Made by a program: the position numbers and the translations under genes. From Paenarthrobacter nicotinovorans (lineage in GTDB: Bacteria > Actinomycetota > Actinomycetes > Actinomycetales > Micrococcaceae): DNA of 64,000 bases. Each line of letters opens with the position of its first letter. Within the stretch, counting starts at the first letter, position 1. Below are positions 34,520 to 44,031 of this stretch, one piece after another. The notes under the pieces were generated by a model, which made no database searches, was not told the origin of the DNA, and saw only the letters and a list, made by a program, of their open reading frames with translations. The stretch is taken from the NCBI RefSeq assembly GCF_021919345.1, contig NZ_CP089293.1, positions 2,790,001 through 2,854,000 of the forward strand, read 5' to 3'.

Positions 34520-34612
34520 CTCCAGTTGCGGGGACAGGATTTGAACCTGTGACCTCTGGGTTATGAGCCCAGCGAGCTACCGAACTGCTCCACCCCGCGT
34601 CGCAAGAACAAC
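34503..34612. repeat. 110-bp duplication, copy 1 (tRNA plus flanks)
   Basis: Identical to 35053-35162 except one base (34514 T against 35064 C). It includes the tRNA, 13 bases 5' to it and the downstream arm of the terminator. Exact similarity outside the tRNA points to recent duplication or gene conversion. Confidence 0.85.
34526..34599 (-). tRNA. tRNA-fMet (CAT), initiator, copy 1
   Basis: 74-nt cloverleaf. The anticodon loop is CTCATAA and the anticodon stem contains three consecutive G-C pairs (GGG/CCC). The first base C1 opposes A72 (acceptor CGCGGGG against CCCCGCA). Both features mark the initiator rather than the elongator tRNA-Met. CCA is not encoded; the discriminator base is A. 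The sequence is identical to the copy at 35076-35149. The -10 candidate is TAGAGT (34611-34616), with a poor -35. Confidence 0.95.
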
Positions 34613-34688
34613 TCTACCCCACGGTTCAGGGTGTCTCTGACCATAGGCCATCAAAGGTGCCGCAGATCACGCTGCAGTCTTGGTCCAC

Positions 34689-35030
34689 ATGAGCGAGGGT
34701 TGCGCCCAAACACGCGGGATGTGAGCGAGGGTTGCGCCCAAACAGCCGGGACGTGAGCAAGGGTTGCGCCCAAACACGCGGGACGTGAGCAAGGGTTGCG
34801 CCCAAACACGCGGGACGTGAACGAGGGTTGGGGGCAAACACGCGGGACGTGAGCAAGGGTCGCGCCCAAACAGCCGGGACGTGAGTAAGGGTTGGGAGCA
34901 AACACGCGGGACTTGAGCAAGGTCGCGCCCAAACAGCCGGAACGTGAGCAAGGGTTGGGAGCAAACACGCGGAACGTGAGCAAGGGTTGGGAGCAAACAC
35001 GCGGGACGTGAGCAAGGGTTGGGAGCAAAA
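34689..35030. repeat. 32-bp tandem repeat (minisatellite), about 10.7 units
   Basis: Direct head-to-tail units of the type GTGAGCAAGGGTTGCGCCCA-AACACGCGGGAC, starting at 34689, 34721, 34753, 34785, 34817, 34849, 34881, 34913, 34944, 34976 and 35008 (last incomplete). One unit (34913-34943) is 31 bp. There are no spacers. Two internal positions vary between alternate forms: GCGCCC or GGGAGC, and CACGC or CAGCC. Because 32 is not a multiple of three and all three minus frames stay open through it, the array looks non-coding. It fills the space between the two initiator tRNAs. Confidence 0.92.
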
Positions 35031-35031
35031 C

Positions 35032-35069
35032 AAAAGGTCCGGATCAGCTATTACTGATCCGGACCTTTT
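35032..35069 (-). terminator. Terminator of tRNA-fMet copy 2
   Basis: 16-bp perfect arms (35032-35047 with 35054-35069), loop CTATTA, T-run on the minus strand. It lies between tRNA copy 2 and the repeat array. Confidence 0.85.
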
Positions 35070-35162
35070 CTCCAGTTGCGGGGACAGGATTTGAACCTGT
35101 GACCTCTGGGTTATGAGCCCAGCGAGCTACCGAACTGCTCCACCCCGCGTCGCAAGAACAAC
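35053..35162. repeat. 110-bp duplication, copy 2
   Basis: Second copy of the tRNA-bearing segment, offset 550 bp from copy 1, one mismatch. The copies differ in the sequence beyond 35162/34612, where each promoter is found. Confidence 0.85.
35076..35149 (-). tRNA. tRNA-fMet (CAT), initiator, copy 2
   Basis: Same 74-nt sequence and initiator features as copy 1 (CAT anticodon, GGG/CCC stem, unpaired C1-A72). Upstream it has a recognisable promoter (TTGGTC, 17-bp spacer, TAATGT; plus coordinates 35184-35189 and 35161-35166), better than that of copy 1. Confidence 0.95.
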
Positions 35163-35189
35163 ATTACCGTCCGCTGAATGGCAGACCAA
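35161..35189 (-). promoter_or_regulatory. Promoter of tRNA-fMet copy 2
   Basis: TTGGTC (35184-35189 on the plus strand as GACCAA), 17-bp spacer, TAATGT (35161-35166 as ACATTA). The distance from the -10 to the tRNA 5' end is about 11 nt. Confidence 0.65.
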
Positions 35190-35246
35190 ATCCTGGCGAC
35201 GTGATGTGCATCTCCCCCGCCCCACGGATGGTCGGCACGTGCAAAA

Positions 35247-35286
35247 AAGGCCGGCACCCGCTCCATAAGGAGCGGGTGCCGGCCTT
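35247..35286 (-). terminator. Terminator of the UPF0182 gene
   Basis: Perfect 18-bp stem (35247-35264 with 35269-35286), ATAA loop, then a run of six T on the minus strand. Strong intrinsic terminator. Confidence 0.92.
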
Positions 35287-35302
35287 CAATCGACGCGCGG
35301 CC

Positions 35303-38287
35303 TTAGCTGCTCGGCGATGGTGACGGCGTCGCGCTTGGAGTAGCTGACGGCGTCGACGTTGTCCCCAGTCGGGCTTCAGCGTCCATGGCCTTCTTCAAGG
35401 CTTCTGACAGCTTGTTCTGCTGTTCGCCGTAACCGGCAAAGTCACCCTTGGCAAGGGCTCCTTGACCGTCCTGGATGGCCTTGTTGGCCGCCTCCAAGGC
35501 TGCCTTGAGGTCAGCCTTGGCATCCGTAGGTCCGGCTGGCGGGGTAGTTGTTCCCGGGGGCGTGGTGGGCGTCTGGCCATTATTGGCCGAGTCGCCCGCC
35601 GTTGCTCCGGAGTTGCCGCCGAACAGCTGGTCCAGGGCCGCGTCAAGCGTCGGCGCAAAACCGATCTTGTCGCCGAAGGCAACCAGAACACGCTGCAGTG
35701 TCGGGTAGGACGTCTCACCCGTGGATTTCAGGTAGACAGGCTGGACATACAGCAGGCCGCCACCGACGGGCAAGGTGAGCAGGTTGCCGTTCAGAACGTC
35801 GGACGCACCTTGGCGCAGGAGGTTCAACGCCTGTGACACTGTGGGGTCCGAGTTGAACTTGTTCTGTGCCTGTCCCGGACCAGGAACCTGTGTGTCGGTT
35901 GGCAGTTGCAGGAGCCGCAGCTTGCCGTAGCTGTCTGCCTTGACGCCCTTGACATTGCCGGCGTCGGAATCTGCCGCAAGGAAGCCGTACAGAATGTTCC
36001 TGGCGTTTCCGTTCACGGTTTGCGGGATGAACGACGAGGTCAGCTGGAACGCAGGCTTCTCCTGGTCAGGCATCTGCAGGGACATGTAGAACGGCGGCTG
36101 CTTTACTGCCTCGGAAACGGTGGGATCGTTCGGAACGCTCCACGCGTCGTTGTTCTGGTAGAAGTTGTCAGGATCCGTCACGTGGTAGCGGCCCAGGAGT
36201 TCACGCTGGACCTTGAAGAGATCCTCCGGGTAGCGGACGTGGCTCATGAGGTCGCCGGACATCTCCGAGTACGGCTTGATGGTGGTCGGGAAAACCTTCT
36301 GCCATGCCTTCAGGATGGGGTCCTGGTCGTCCCAGGCGTAGAGGTTTACCGAACCGTCGTAGGCATCAACGGTGGCCTTGACCGAGTTCCTGATGTAGTT
36401 CACGGAGCTGTTCGGCAGGGCAACGGTCCGACCGGCGCTGGTCTGCGAGTCAGCCGTGGCGTTCTGCAGCTGCTGCGGCTGCGAATACGGGAAGTACTGG
36501 CTGGTGGTGTAGCCGTCGACAATCCACTTCACGCGGCCGTCAACCACTGCCGGGTAGGCATTGCCATCCACCGTCAGGTAGGGAGCAAGTTTCTCCACCC
36601 GTTCGCGGGGATTGCGGTCGTAGAGAATCTGCGATTCAGCGTTGACGCCGTCCGAGAGCAACAGGTCCGAAGACTGGAACTTGATGGAGTAGAGGATCCG
36701 GTTGAGCCAGTTGCCCACGTTCGGGCCACCATTGCCATTGAAGGTGTACTGCGTCTCTCCCCCGCCTTCGCGGCTCGCCGGACGGTCCTGCTCGCGGTTC
36801 GGAGCGCCATCCGGGGCACCAACAATCGAGTACTCGGGCGAGTTCTCACCGAAGTAGATCCGGGGCTCGTAGGTAGTGTCGTTGCCCAGGACACCGTTGG
36901 ACGGAATGCCGGACTGCAGGAACTCGGGCTTGCCGTCAGCGGTGAACTTGTTGCCCTTTGCAGCCACCACGCCATAGCCGTGCGTGTACACGATGTGCCT
37001 GTTGACCCAGGTCTGCTGGTTCGCGCTCAGGCCGTCGGGATTCAGTTCACGGACTGCAATCACCGTGTCCTGGACCTTGCCGTCCACCATGTAGCGGTCG
37101 ACGTTCAAGGTCTGCGGGAACTGGTAGTAGGGGCGGAACTGCTCAAGCTGGGCAAAGGCCGATGAGATGAGGTTCGGGTCAAGGAGCCGGATGTTGGCTG
37201 CGGTCTGCGCGTCCGCGGCCAATGCACCGGCTGTCGCCGTCGTCGTGGCGTTGTAGGCAGAGACATCAATCTTGTCCAGGCCGTAGGCAGACCGCGTCAT
37301 GTTGATGTTGCGGTCGATGAATTCCCGCTCAAGGGTGTTCTCCGAGGGGCGGACCTGGAACTGCTGGATAACCCAAGGATAGACGCCGCCGGCGAGGATC
37401 GCCGTGATTACCAGCATCGCGGTACCAATGACCGGCAAGCGCCATCGGCCGATCACCGCAGCAATAATGAACAGGATGGCTACCAAAGCCGCGGCAACTG
37501 CGAGGATCGCCTTCGTGGGCACCACGGCATTGACGTCCGTGTATAAGGCGCCGGCCCAGCGGCCGGAGTTGCTCTGGACGGTGGTGTACCTGTCCAGCCA
37601 GAAGTTGACGCCCAGCAGGATCAGGAAGAGCGCGCCCGTCACCGCAATGTGGATCTGCGCTGCACGGCTGGTGAAGATGCCCCGCTCCATGAGGCGGATG
37701 CTGCCATAGAGATAGTGGGTGAGGATGCCGGCGATGCCGGCCACCACGGTAATACTGATGAGGAACCCGGTGACGAAACCCAGGAACGGCAACGACATCA
37801 GGTAAAAGCTGATGTCGAGGTTGAACAGGGGGTCTGTTTGGCCGAAGGGCTCCTGGTTGAAGAACAACAAGGCTTTTTGCCATTGGCTGGCTGCCGCGCT
37901 TCCGGCAAAGAGTCCGAAGAGAATAGGCAGGCCGATCATGACCACCCGACGGACAGGCTCGAGCTGCGCCTGGTAGCGGTTGAGGTTATCCCGGGACTCC
38001 GCATCAGGAGCGTAGACGGGGCGTGAACGGTACGCGATCCTGATGGCAAAGAAGACCGCTGCGAACATCATGGCGAAACCGACCAGGAACGTGATGATCC
38101 TGGCAAGATTTTCCCGAAGATAAACTTCGAAGAAACCAAGCTGCTGGTACCAGAGGACGTCAGTCCACACATTGGCGAAGAAAATGAACCCGACGACGGC
38201 CACGGCCACGACAATGAGCGTCGGAGTCAGGGCACCTCGTCTCAGCGGTGATCTTCCGGGCGGGTTGGAGCTGGCGGGACGGGACAA
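35303..38287 (-). CDS. UPF0182 family membrane protein
   Basis: Large conserved actinobacterial membrane protein, 994 aa, of unknown function. Seven hydrophobic segments lie in the first about 330 residues ([70 protein letters not shown]). A large external region follows, then a Pro/Thr-rich and charged helical tail near the C-terminus ([17 protein letters not shown], then [21 protein letters not shown]). The start is TTG at 38285-38287, behind GAGG. The M. tuberculosis counterpart is Rv3193c, also next to a PDZ/Lon protease gene, which supports the assignment. No enzymatic motif is seen. Confidence 0.95.
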   Translation of the reverse strand: MSRPASSNPPGRSPLRRGALTPTLIVVAVAVVGFIFFANVWTDVLWYQQLGFFEVYLRENLARIITFLVGFAMMFAAVFFAIRIAYRSRPVYAPDAESRDNLNRYQAQLEPVRRVVMIGLPILFGLFAGSAAASQWQKALLFFNQEPFGQTDPLFNLDISFYLMSLPFLGFVTGFLISITVVAGIAGILTHYLYGSIRLMERGIFTSRAAQIHIAVTGALFLILLGVNFWLDRYTTVQSNSGRWAGALYTDVNAVVPTKAILAVAAALVAILFIIAAVIGRWRLPVIGTAMLVITAILAGGVYPWVIQQFQVRPSENTLEREFIDRNINMTRSAYGLDKIDVSAYNATTTATAGALAADAQTAANIRLLDPNLISSAFAQLEQFRPYYQFPQTLNVDRYMVDGKVQDTVIAVRELNPDGLSANQQTWVNRHIVYTHGYGVVAAKGNKFTADGKPEFLQSGIPSNGVLGNDTTYEPRIYFGENSPEYSIVGAPDGAPNREQDRPASREGGGETQYTFNGNGGPNVGNWLNRILYSIKFQSSDLLLSDGVNAESQILYDRNPRERVEKLAPYLTVDGNAYPAVVDGRVKWIVDGYTTSQYFPYSQPQQLQNATADSQTSAGRTVALPNSSVNYIRNSVKATVDAYDGSVNLYAWDDQDPILKAWQKVFPTTIKPYSEMSGDLMSHVRYPEDLFKVQRELLGRYHVTDPDNFYQNNDAWSVPNDPTVSEAVKQPPFYMSLQMPDQEKPAFQLTSSFIPQTVNGNARNILYGFLAADSDAGNVKGVKADSYGKLRLLQLPTDTQVPGPGQAQNKFNSDPTVSQALNLLRQGASDVLNGNLLTLPVGGGLLYVQPVYLKSTGETSYPTLQRVLVAFGDKIGFAPTLDAALDQLFGGNSGATAGDSANNGQTPTTPPGTTTPPAGPTDAKADLKAALEAANKAIQDGQGALAKGDFAGYGEQQNKLSEALKKAMDAEARLGTTSTPSATPSATPSPSPSS

Positions 38288-38413
38288 ACTCTGTACCTCA
38301 TTGGTGTCAGTGAACAGTCGGTGTGCGAGTACTTGACATTCTCTGCCGCTGGGATATGGCGGAGGCCGTCATATATGCCACGAGTGGCGGTGGAGCTAAG
38401 TTCCACCGCCAGT

Positions 38414-39568
38414 CTAGTTGTTTGTGCAGGTGGGAAGGCCCGCCGTGTCCTGTCCGGACCCGAGTCGCTCCACGGCAGCGGTCGCGTCGGCCAACGTCTC
38501 CACTTTGACGACCTGAAGTCCATCCGGGACATGCCCCACGACGTCGGAACAATTCGCCGCCGGGGCCAGGAACATAGTGGCTCCGTGCTGGCGGGCACCG
38601 ATCATCTTCTGCGCAATGCCGCCAATCGCGCCCACGTTGCCGTCGGCGGTGATGGTGCCTGTGCCGGCGATGTGTTTGCCCCCGGTCAGGTCACCCGGTG
38701 TCAGGTTGTCCACGATCCCCAAAGCGAACATCATTCCCGCACTGGGACCTCCAACGTTGTCCAGCGAAATGCTGACATCAAAAGGAAAGGTGAAATCGCT
38801 CGACAACAGCACCCCGAGGACATACCGGTCAGCCTGGTTCCTGGTGGGGGTAACTGTTTCGGTGACGAGGGCGCCGTTCCGCTCCACCCCGACGGCGACC
38901 GGAGCACCCGCGCCCGCGGCAAGTTCGGCCTGCACTACGGCCATCGAGGTGATGGCCTTCCCGTTGATGGTCTTCAGGCGGTCACCTTCCTTGATCTTGC
39001 CGGCGGACGGCGAGGGGTCCGATAAGCCGGCAACATCCAGCCGCTGCTCAAAGGGGATATCCAGCTGCCGCAACGCTGCGGCCACTGCATTCTCCTGAGA
39101 TGTCTCCATGTCGATTTCGCCCTGCTGGACCGTCTGCTCTGCAGTGGTGCCCTTGGGATAAATGAGTTCCTCGGGGTAGATCGCCTTGGAACTGTCGAGC
39201 CAGGCACGGAAGACATCGAAAATAGTGGCGGGAGTCTTGGGACCGCCGGTCATGACCACGGTAGTGAGGTCAAGGTTCCCTTTGGCCGGGAAGGCCTCGT
39301 GGCCGGAAATGCTGATGACCGGCTTGTCACCGTCCTTGCCCAGAGTATTGAACGTCGGGCCGGCCGACTCAATGACGTACGGGACCGGCAACGCGGCCGC
39401 CCCGATGCCGAGGCCCAAAGCCAGCAGCCCTGAAATCACCATGATCATGTAGCGGCCGTTACCCGGAGGTGCGGGAGGCACCGTGGAGGGATCGGCGTCG
39501 GACTTTTGACGCGGATCCTGGCTCTGGCGCGAGGTAAAGGAGCCCTCGGGGCTGGGTGAAGTAAGCAT
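38414..39568 (-). CDS. Membrane PDZ/Lon-like serine peptidase (S16 type)
   Basis: 384-aa membrane-anchored protease. One N-terminal transmembrane helix (MIMVISGLLALGLGIGAAALPVP) is followed by an external PDZ domain (LSDPSPSAGKIKEGDRLKTINGKAI) and a Lon-type Ser-Lys proteolytic domain. Catalytic Ser lies in NVGGPSAGMMFAL; the Lys is in GGIAQKMIGARQHGA. The start is ATG at 39566-39568 behind GAGAGG; a longer frame upstream is basic and doubtful. It is homologous in order to Rv3194c. It is divergent from the zinc protease gene 213 bp away. Likely envelope protein quality control. Confidence 0.93.
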   Translation of the reverse strand: MLTSPSPEGSFTSRQSQDPRQKSDADPSTVPPAPPGNGRYMIMVISGLLALGLGIGAAALPVPYVIESAGPTFNTLGKDGDKPVISISGHEAFPAKGNLDLTTVVMTGGPKTPATIFDVFRAWLDSSKAIYPEELIYPKGTTAEQTVQQGEIDMETSQENAVAAALRQLDIPFEQRLDVAGLSDPSPSAGKIKEGDRLKTINGKAITSMAVVQAELAAGAGAPVAVGVERNGALVTETVTPTRNQADRYVLGVLLSSDFTFPFDVSISLDNVGGPSAGMMFALGIVDNLTPGDLTGGKHIAGTGTITADGNVGAIGGIAQKMIGARQHGATMFLAPAANCSDVVGHVPDGLQVVKVETLADATAAVERLGSGQDTAGLPTCTNN

Positions 39569-39781
39569 TGAGGCCTCTCTTTTTCCGGCATGGCGTGACC
39601 GGTTCCTATGGCTTGCTCCCGCCGCAGGCGGCGGCAGCACATACCAAACATCAACACTACGCGGTACGGCGCAGCTGTACTGCTTTGCCTACAGCGAACG
39701 ACGCCGCGTCCGGGCAGACAGCTTTCCGGCCGCGCGGTACGGTGAAAGAGATCACCAGCCAGTTCGACGATCGGCGGCACC

Positions 39782-41218
39782 ATGACTTCCAACCCAAACA
39801 ACCCGTCCAACGACGACGAGACTCCCAAGGATCCCCTGGCAGAAATGCTGCAGAACCTTATGGGCGGACAGGGCATGGGCAACATCGATCCCGCTGAACT
39901 GGCCAAGGCTGCGGGCCTGCCCAACGATCCCCAGCTGCTCCAGCAAATGTTCGCCCAGGTCCAGGCCATGATGAGTTCCACCTCCGAGGGCCCCGTGAAT
40001 TGGCAGCTTGCGCATGAGAACGCCCGCCGGGTGGCCGCCTCCAGCAGCGATCCATCGGTCACTGCCCAACAAGCCAGGGAAGTCGACGAAGCCCTGAGGC
40101 TCGCCGAATTATGGCTCGACCCCGTCACTGACCTGTCCGCCACAGGATTGATCGGACGCGGCTGGTCGCGCGCTGAATGGGTGGAAGCGACGCTTGGGAC
40201 CTGGAAGCGGCTGACCGAACCGGTAGCGAACAGCGTTGCCAACGCTTTGTCCAATGCACTCACCCAACAAATGCCCGAGGAAATGAAGTCCATGATGGGC
40301 GGAGCCTCCTCCATGCTGCAGAACATGGGCGGAGCGATCTTCGGCATGCAGTTGGGCCAGGCAATCGGTGCCCTGTCCGCGGAAGTTGTCAGTTCCACTG
40401 ATATCGGTGTCCCATTGGCGGACCTGGAAATGGCACTCCTGCCGGCGAACGTCGCCAAGTTCGGCGAAGGGCTCAGCCTGCCGGAGAACGACGTCCGTTT
40501 GTTCCTGGCCGTCCGTGAAGCAGCGCACGCCAGGTTGTTCGTGCAGGTTCCGTGGCTGCGTGGCCACTTGCTCGGTGCCATCGAGGCCTACGCCCGCGGC
40601 ATCCACATCGACATGTCCCGCATTGAAGACCTGGCCCGGGATCTCGATCCCAGCAACCCTGAAGGCATCCAGGCGGCTCTGTCCCAGGGCGTCTTCACTC
40701 CGGAACGCACCCCCGTGCAGACTGCCGCCTTGGAAAAGCTTGAGACTGCCCTCGCTCTTGTCGAGGGTTGGGTGGACGAACTTACCGCTGAGGCCACCGA
40801 CAAGGTCCTGCCCTCCGCGACCGCCCTGCGTGAGACCGTCCGACGCCGGCGCGCCACCGGTGGACCGGCAGAACATGCCTTCTCTTCACTGGTCGGCTTG
40901 GAGCTGCGTCCTCGACGCCTCAGGGAGGCTGCCACCTTGTGGGCCACCCTCAAAGAAGAGCGCGGCATCGCCGGACGCGATGCCATCTGGCACCATCCGG
41001 ACCTGCTGCCCACCGGCGCCGACCTGGACGATCCCAAGGGCTTCTCCGAGCGCAGGCGCCTCGCCGAGGCAAGCGACAGTGAAGTGGACGACGCCCTTCA
41101 GAAACTGTTGGACGGCGGCTACGAAACAGCCGACGACGCTGGTGAAACCGAATCTTCCGACACCCCGGCCGAGGAGCCTGACTCCGACGGCAACGATCCC
41201 CAGCCGCCGGTTAAATAA
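39782..41218 (+). CDS. Zinc-dependent metalloprotease-like protein (DUF2342, zincin_2)
   Basis: Conserved actinobacterial protein of 478 aa, counterpart of Rv3195. The N-terminus is Asn/Asp-rich. A central helical zincin fold carries an altered metal motif, REAAHARLF (H at its end) near IEAYARGIHIDMSRIEDL, and GVFTPERTPVQTAALEKLETALALVEGWVDELTAEA, which is highly conserved. Family members are annotated as zinc-dependent metalloprotease or hydrolase, but activity is unproven. The C-terminus is acidic and probably disordered. ATG at 39782. It is convergent with the YgjP-like gene. Confidence 0.88.
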   Translation: MTSNPNNPSNDDETPKDPLAEMLQNLMGGQGMGNIDPAELAKAAGLPNDPQLLQQMFAQVQAMMSSTSEGPVNWQLAHENARRVAASSSDPSVTAQQAREVDEALRLAELWLDPVTDLSATGLIGRGWSRAEWVEATLGTWKRLTEPVANSVANALSNALTQQMPEEMKSMMGGASSMLQNMGGAIFGMQLGQAIGALSAEVVSSTDIGVPLADLEMALLPANVAKFGEGLSLPENDVRLFLAVREAAHARLFVQVPWLRGHLLGAIEAYARGIHIDMSRIEDLARDLDPSNPEGIQAALSQGVFTPERTPVQTAALEKLETALALVEGWVDELTAEATDKVLPSATALRETVRRRRATGGPAEHAFSSLVGLELRPRRLREAATLWATLKEERGIAGRDAIWHHPDLLPTGADLDDPKGFSERRRLAEASDSEVDDALQKLLDGGYETADDAGETESSDTPAEEPDSDGNDPQPPVK

Positions 41219-41239
41219 CCGGGTCCCGAACACAACCGT

Positions 41240-41273
41240 CAGCAACGGTCGCCTCGAAAGGCGGCCGTTGCTG
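41240..41273. terminator. Terminator between the zincin and YgjP-like genes
   Basis: 15-bp stem with one mismatch (41240-41254 with 41259-41273), CGAA loop, then CTTTAAT. It serves convergent transcription. Confidence 0.75.
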
Positions 41274-41275
41274 CT

Positions 41276-41899
41276 TTAATCCTCGTCCGAGGCTGTATCG
41301 GAGTGGTCTTCGGGGCCGGCTTCTCCGGTGAGCCCCCTCGACGTCGCGAAGGCCACTCCCTCCAGGAAGGCCTTGGCCCGCTGGGTCTCGGGGTAGGCGT
41401 CAACCAACGACCAAAAGTGCGCGTTATGCCCTGCGACAAGCAAGTGCGCGAGCTCGTGCACCAGGACGTAATCAATCACCCACTGCGGCATGGGTTGGAG
41501 CTTGTTGGACAACCTGATGCTGCCATCTGCGGGCGTCGTCGAACCCCACCGCGAGTTCTGGTTACCGACCCAACGGACCGACGACGGGACAGCACGCCCG
41601 CCGAGGTAGGTACGAGAAAGATGCGCGGCGTGCTCAGCAAGTACTTCATCAGTTGCGGGGCGGCGCTTGCTCCTGCCGGACCGCTGCTCGCCTTGCTTCT
41701 TGAGTTTGGCGAGCATGCGCCGTACCCATTCACGCTCCTGGGACTTGGTGAAGCTCGCCGGGATAGCGACCACGGCGTTGCCGTCTTCCCAAAATGCTGC
41801 GACCGTTCGACGCCGCCTTGTTGACCGGCGCACGACAACCGGAGCTCCGTCGTCGGTCACCTGGGGCACGTCGCGGTCCCCTGCCCGTGCGCCTGCCAT
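41276..41899 (-). CDS. YgjP-like/WLM-type metallopeptidase
   Basis: Putative zinc peptidase of the YgjP (DUF45) family, 207 aa. The zinc site VHELAHLLVAGHNAHFWSLV gives HELAH and a downstream His in GHNAHFW, which is the family pattern HExxH-x5-H. Before it come SSVRWVGNQNSRWGSTTPADGSIRLSNKL, also characteristic. The ATG at 41897-41899 overlaps the stop of uvrD2 by one base, so it is translated with the helicase. In M. tuberculosis the matching position is near Rv3196. Role unknown; perhaps protein maintenance linked to DNA repair. Confidence 0.9.
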   Translation of the reverse strand: MAGARAGDRDVPQVTDDGAPVVVRRSTRRRRTVAAFWEDGNAVVAIPASFTKSQEREWVRRMLAKLKKQGEQRSGRSKRRPATDEVLAEHAAHLSRTYLGGRAVPSSVRWVGNQNSRWGSTTPADGSIRLSNKLQPMPQWVIDYVLVHELAHLLVAGHNAHFWSLVDAYPETQRAKAFLEGVAFATSRGLTGEAGPEDHSDTASDED

Positions 41900-44031
41900 C
41901 AGAGAACAGCGCTCTCCGCCAAGACCGCCAGGACAGCTTCGCCATAGCGCTCCAGCTTGGACGGTCCGATGCCGGCCAGGCCCGCCAGCTCTTCCAGGGA
42001 GGTCGGTTTGGCCTCGGCGATTGCCGTCAAGGTGGCGTCGGTGAAAACGACGTAGGCAGGGACATCGGCGGATTTTGCCTCGTCTTTGCGCCATTGCCGC
42101 AGGGCGTCGAACGTTTGTTCCTCGTAAGAGGGCGGGCATTGGTTGCAGCGTCCCACCTTCCGTTCAGCGCCGGTGGCGAGCATGCTTCCGCACACCCTGC
42201 ACGACGCCGGTGCGGCAGCTTTCCTGCGCACCGGGCCTGTCTTGCTACGGGCGTTTGCGGACGCCACGGAGTCGGGGCGAAGGCCGTCCAGGAACCTCGA
42301 TGGTTTACGGTTGGCCCTCCCGCCGGGTGTGCGTGCCGTTGACCATGACAGGTTCAGGTGTTCACGTGCGCGGGTGATGCCCACGTAGAGCAACCGCCGT
42401 TCCTCGTCCACGTCTTCGGGCGTATCGGCGAAGGAGATCGGCATCAGGCCTTCGCTGAGGCCCACCAGGAACACTGCGTCCCATTCGAGGCCCTTGGCAG
42501 AGTGGAGCGAAGCAAGCGTGACACCCTGGACCGTCGGGGCATGTTGGGCCACGGAACGTTCCTGGAGCTCGTTGACGAACTCAGCCAACGTGAATGACTC
42601 ACCGCGGCTCACAGCCAACTCGTCAGCCAGGGCGACCAGCGCGGCCAAAGATTCCCAGCGCTCACGGAGGGCTCCCCCGTTATGCGGGGCAGCTTCGGTG
42701 TATCCCAGGGACGCTACGATGTCCCGAACGATCTGGCCCAGGGGCTCCTGGGGGCCCTCCGCAACGGCCCGGGTGGCAGCCCGGAGTTGCAGGATGGCAT
42801 CACGGACTTCCTTTCGGGCGAAGAACCGTTCACCACCCCGAAGCTGGTAACCGATGCCCGCAGATGCCAACGCCTGTTCGTAAGCCTCGGATTGACCGTT
42901 GGTACGGAAAAGGATGGCTATCTCGCTGGCCTGGACCCCGGCATCGAGCAGCTCCTGGATCCTGCCTGCGACGACAGCTGCCTCGGCCTCGTCGTCCGGG
43001 CACTCCATGAACTTCGGTTCCGGACCGGACGGTCGTTGGGCCACGAGCTTGAGGGGCGGCGCCCATGCGGCATCGGCGACGGGTCCCCCGCTCCGCCGGG
43101 ATCCGAGAAGATCGTTGGCCAGCTTCACGACCTGGGGTGTGGACCGGTAGTCACGGATGAGCTTGACCACGCTTGCACCAGGGAATTGTGTTTTGAATCC
43201 CAACAGGTGCTTGGGAGAGGCTCCTGTGAAGGAATAGATGGTCTGACTGGCGTCTCCGACCACGCACAACTCATCGCGGCCACCAAGCCATAAATCCAGG
43301 AGCCGCTGCTGGAGCGGGGAAACATCCTGGTACTCATCCACCACAAAATGCCGGTACTGCTCGCGAACGGTCGCAGCCACCTTGGGATCCTCCTGGAGAA
43401 TTCCCACTGTAATGAGCAGGACATCTTCGAAATCGATGACGTTACGGTCAGTCTTGATGTCCTCGTATGCTTGGAAAACCCGCGAAACTGCCGTCAGATC
43501 GAACCCGCCCGGCGTCCCACGGCCCTGGGCGTTCTCCAGGTAATTGGCGGGCGTCAGCATGGATACCTTTGCCCATTCGATCTCCGCCGCCAGGTCCCTG
43601 ATGGAAGCGCGGTCCGTACTGAGGCGCAAGCGGCGGGAGGCCTCCGCGATCATGTTGGCCTTGTGGTCCAAGAGATTCGGCAAGGTGCCGCCAATGGCTT
43701 GCGGCCAGAAAAACTGCAACTGCCTCAAAGCTGCGGCGTGGAAGGTGCGGGCCTGCACATTGGCCACGCCAAGATCGCGAAGCCTGCTGCGCATTTCGGC
43801 AGCGGCCCGCGCGGTGAATGTCACGGCCAGCAGCCGCTGAGGGCTGTAGACCCCTGAGTGGACACCGTAAGCGATGCGGTGGGTGATGGCACGGGTCTTT
43901 CCGGTACCAGCTCCGGCCAGCACGCACATGGGACCTGTCAGGGTACTTGCCACTTCACGTTGCTCGTCGTCCAAGCCGCCGAGGATGCGCTCCTCAAGTG
44001 AGCCACCGGCGTCGAAAAACACCTCTGTCAC
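41899..44031 (-). CDS. uvrD2: ATP-dependent DNA helicase UvrD2 (superfamily 1)
   Basis: SF1A 3'-5' helicase of 710 aa with HRDC domain. Motifs: Walker A LAGAGTGKT, Ia VTFTARAAAEM, II FVVDEYQDVSPLQQ, III VVGDASQTIYSFTGA, V SLHSAKGLEWDAVFLVG, VI RRLLYVGITRARE. The UvrD2-specific tetracysteine is CRVCGSML ... GRCNQCPPSYEEQTFDALRQWR. The C-terminal HRDC domain contains SLEELAGLAGIGPSKLERYGEAVLAVL. GTG start at 44029-44031, overlapping the nudC stop (GTGA). Homologue of Rv3198c, which is essential in M. tuberculosis. DNA repair or replication role. Confidence 0.96.
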   Translation of the reverse strand: MTEVFFDAGGSLEERILGGLDDEQREVASTLTGPMCVLAGAGTGKTRAITHRIAYGVHSGVYSPQRLLAVTFTARAAAEMRSRLRDLGVANVQARTFHAAALRQLQFFWPQAIGGTLPNLLDHKANMIAEASRRLRLSTDRASIRDLAAEIEWAKVSMLTPANYLENAQGRGTPGGFDLTAVSRVFQAYEDIKTDRNVIDFEDVLLITVGILQEDPKVAATVREQYRHFVVDEYQDVSPLQQRLLDLWLGGRDELCVVGDASQTIYSFTGASPKHLLGFKTQFPGASVVKLIRDYRSTPQVVKLANDLLGSRRSGGPVADAAWAPPLKLVAQRPSGPEPKFMECPDDEAEAAVVAGRIQELLDAGVQASEIAILFRTNGQSEAYEQALASAGIGYQLRGGERFFARKEVRDAILQLRAATRAVAEGPQEPLGQIVRDIVASLGYTEAAPHNGGALRERWESLAALVALADELAVSRGESFTLAEFVNELQERSVAQHAPTVQGVTLASLHSAKGLEWDAVFLVGLSEGLMPISFADTPEDVDEERRLLYVGITRAREHLNLSWSTARTPGGRANRKPSRFLDGLRPDSVASANARSKTGPVRRKAAAPASCRVCGSMLATGAERKVGRCNQCPPSYEEQTFDALRQWRKDEAKSADVPAYVVFTDATLTAIAEAKPTSLEELAGLAGIGPSKLERYGEAVLAVLAESAVL

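Noticed and set aside
34689..35030. Array resembling a CRISPR
   Set aside because: The units follow each other with no spacers, and there are no cas genes in the window.
34626..35033. Three overlapping minus-strand open frames of 109-135 codons through the tandem repeat
   Set aside because: All three frames are open because the 32-bp unit has no stop codon and is not a multiple of three. There is no ribosome site or protein-like composition, so it is repeat DNA, not a gene.
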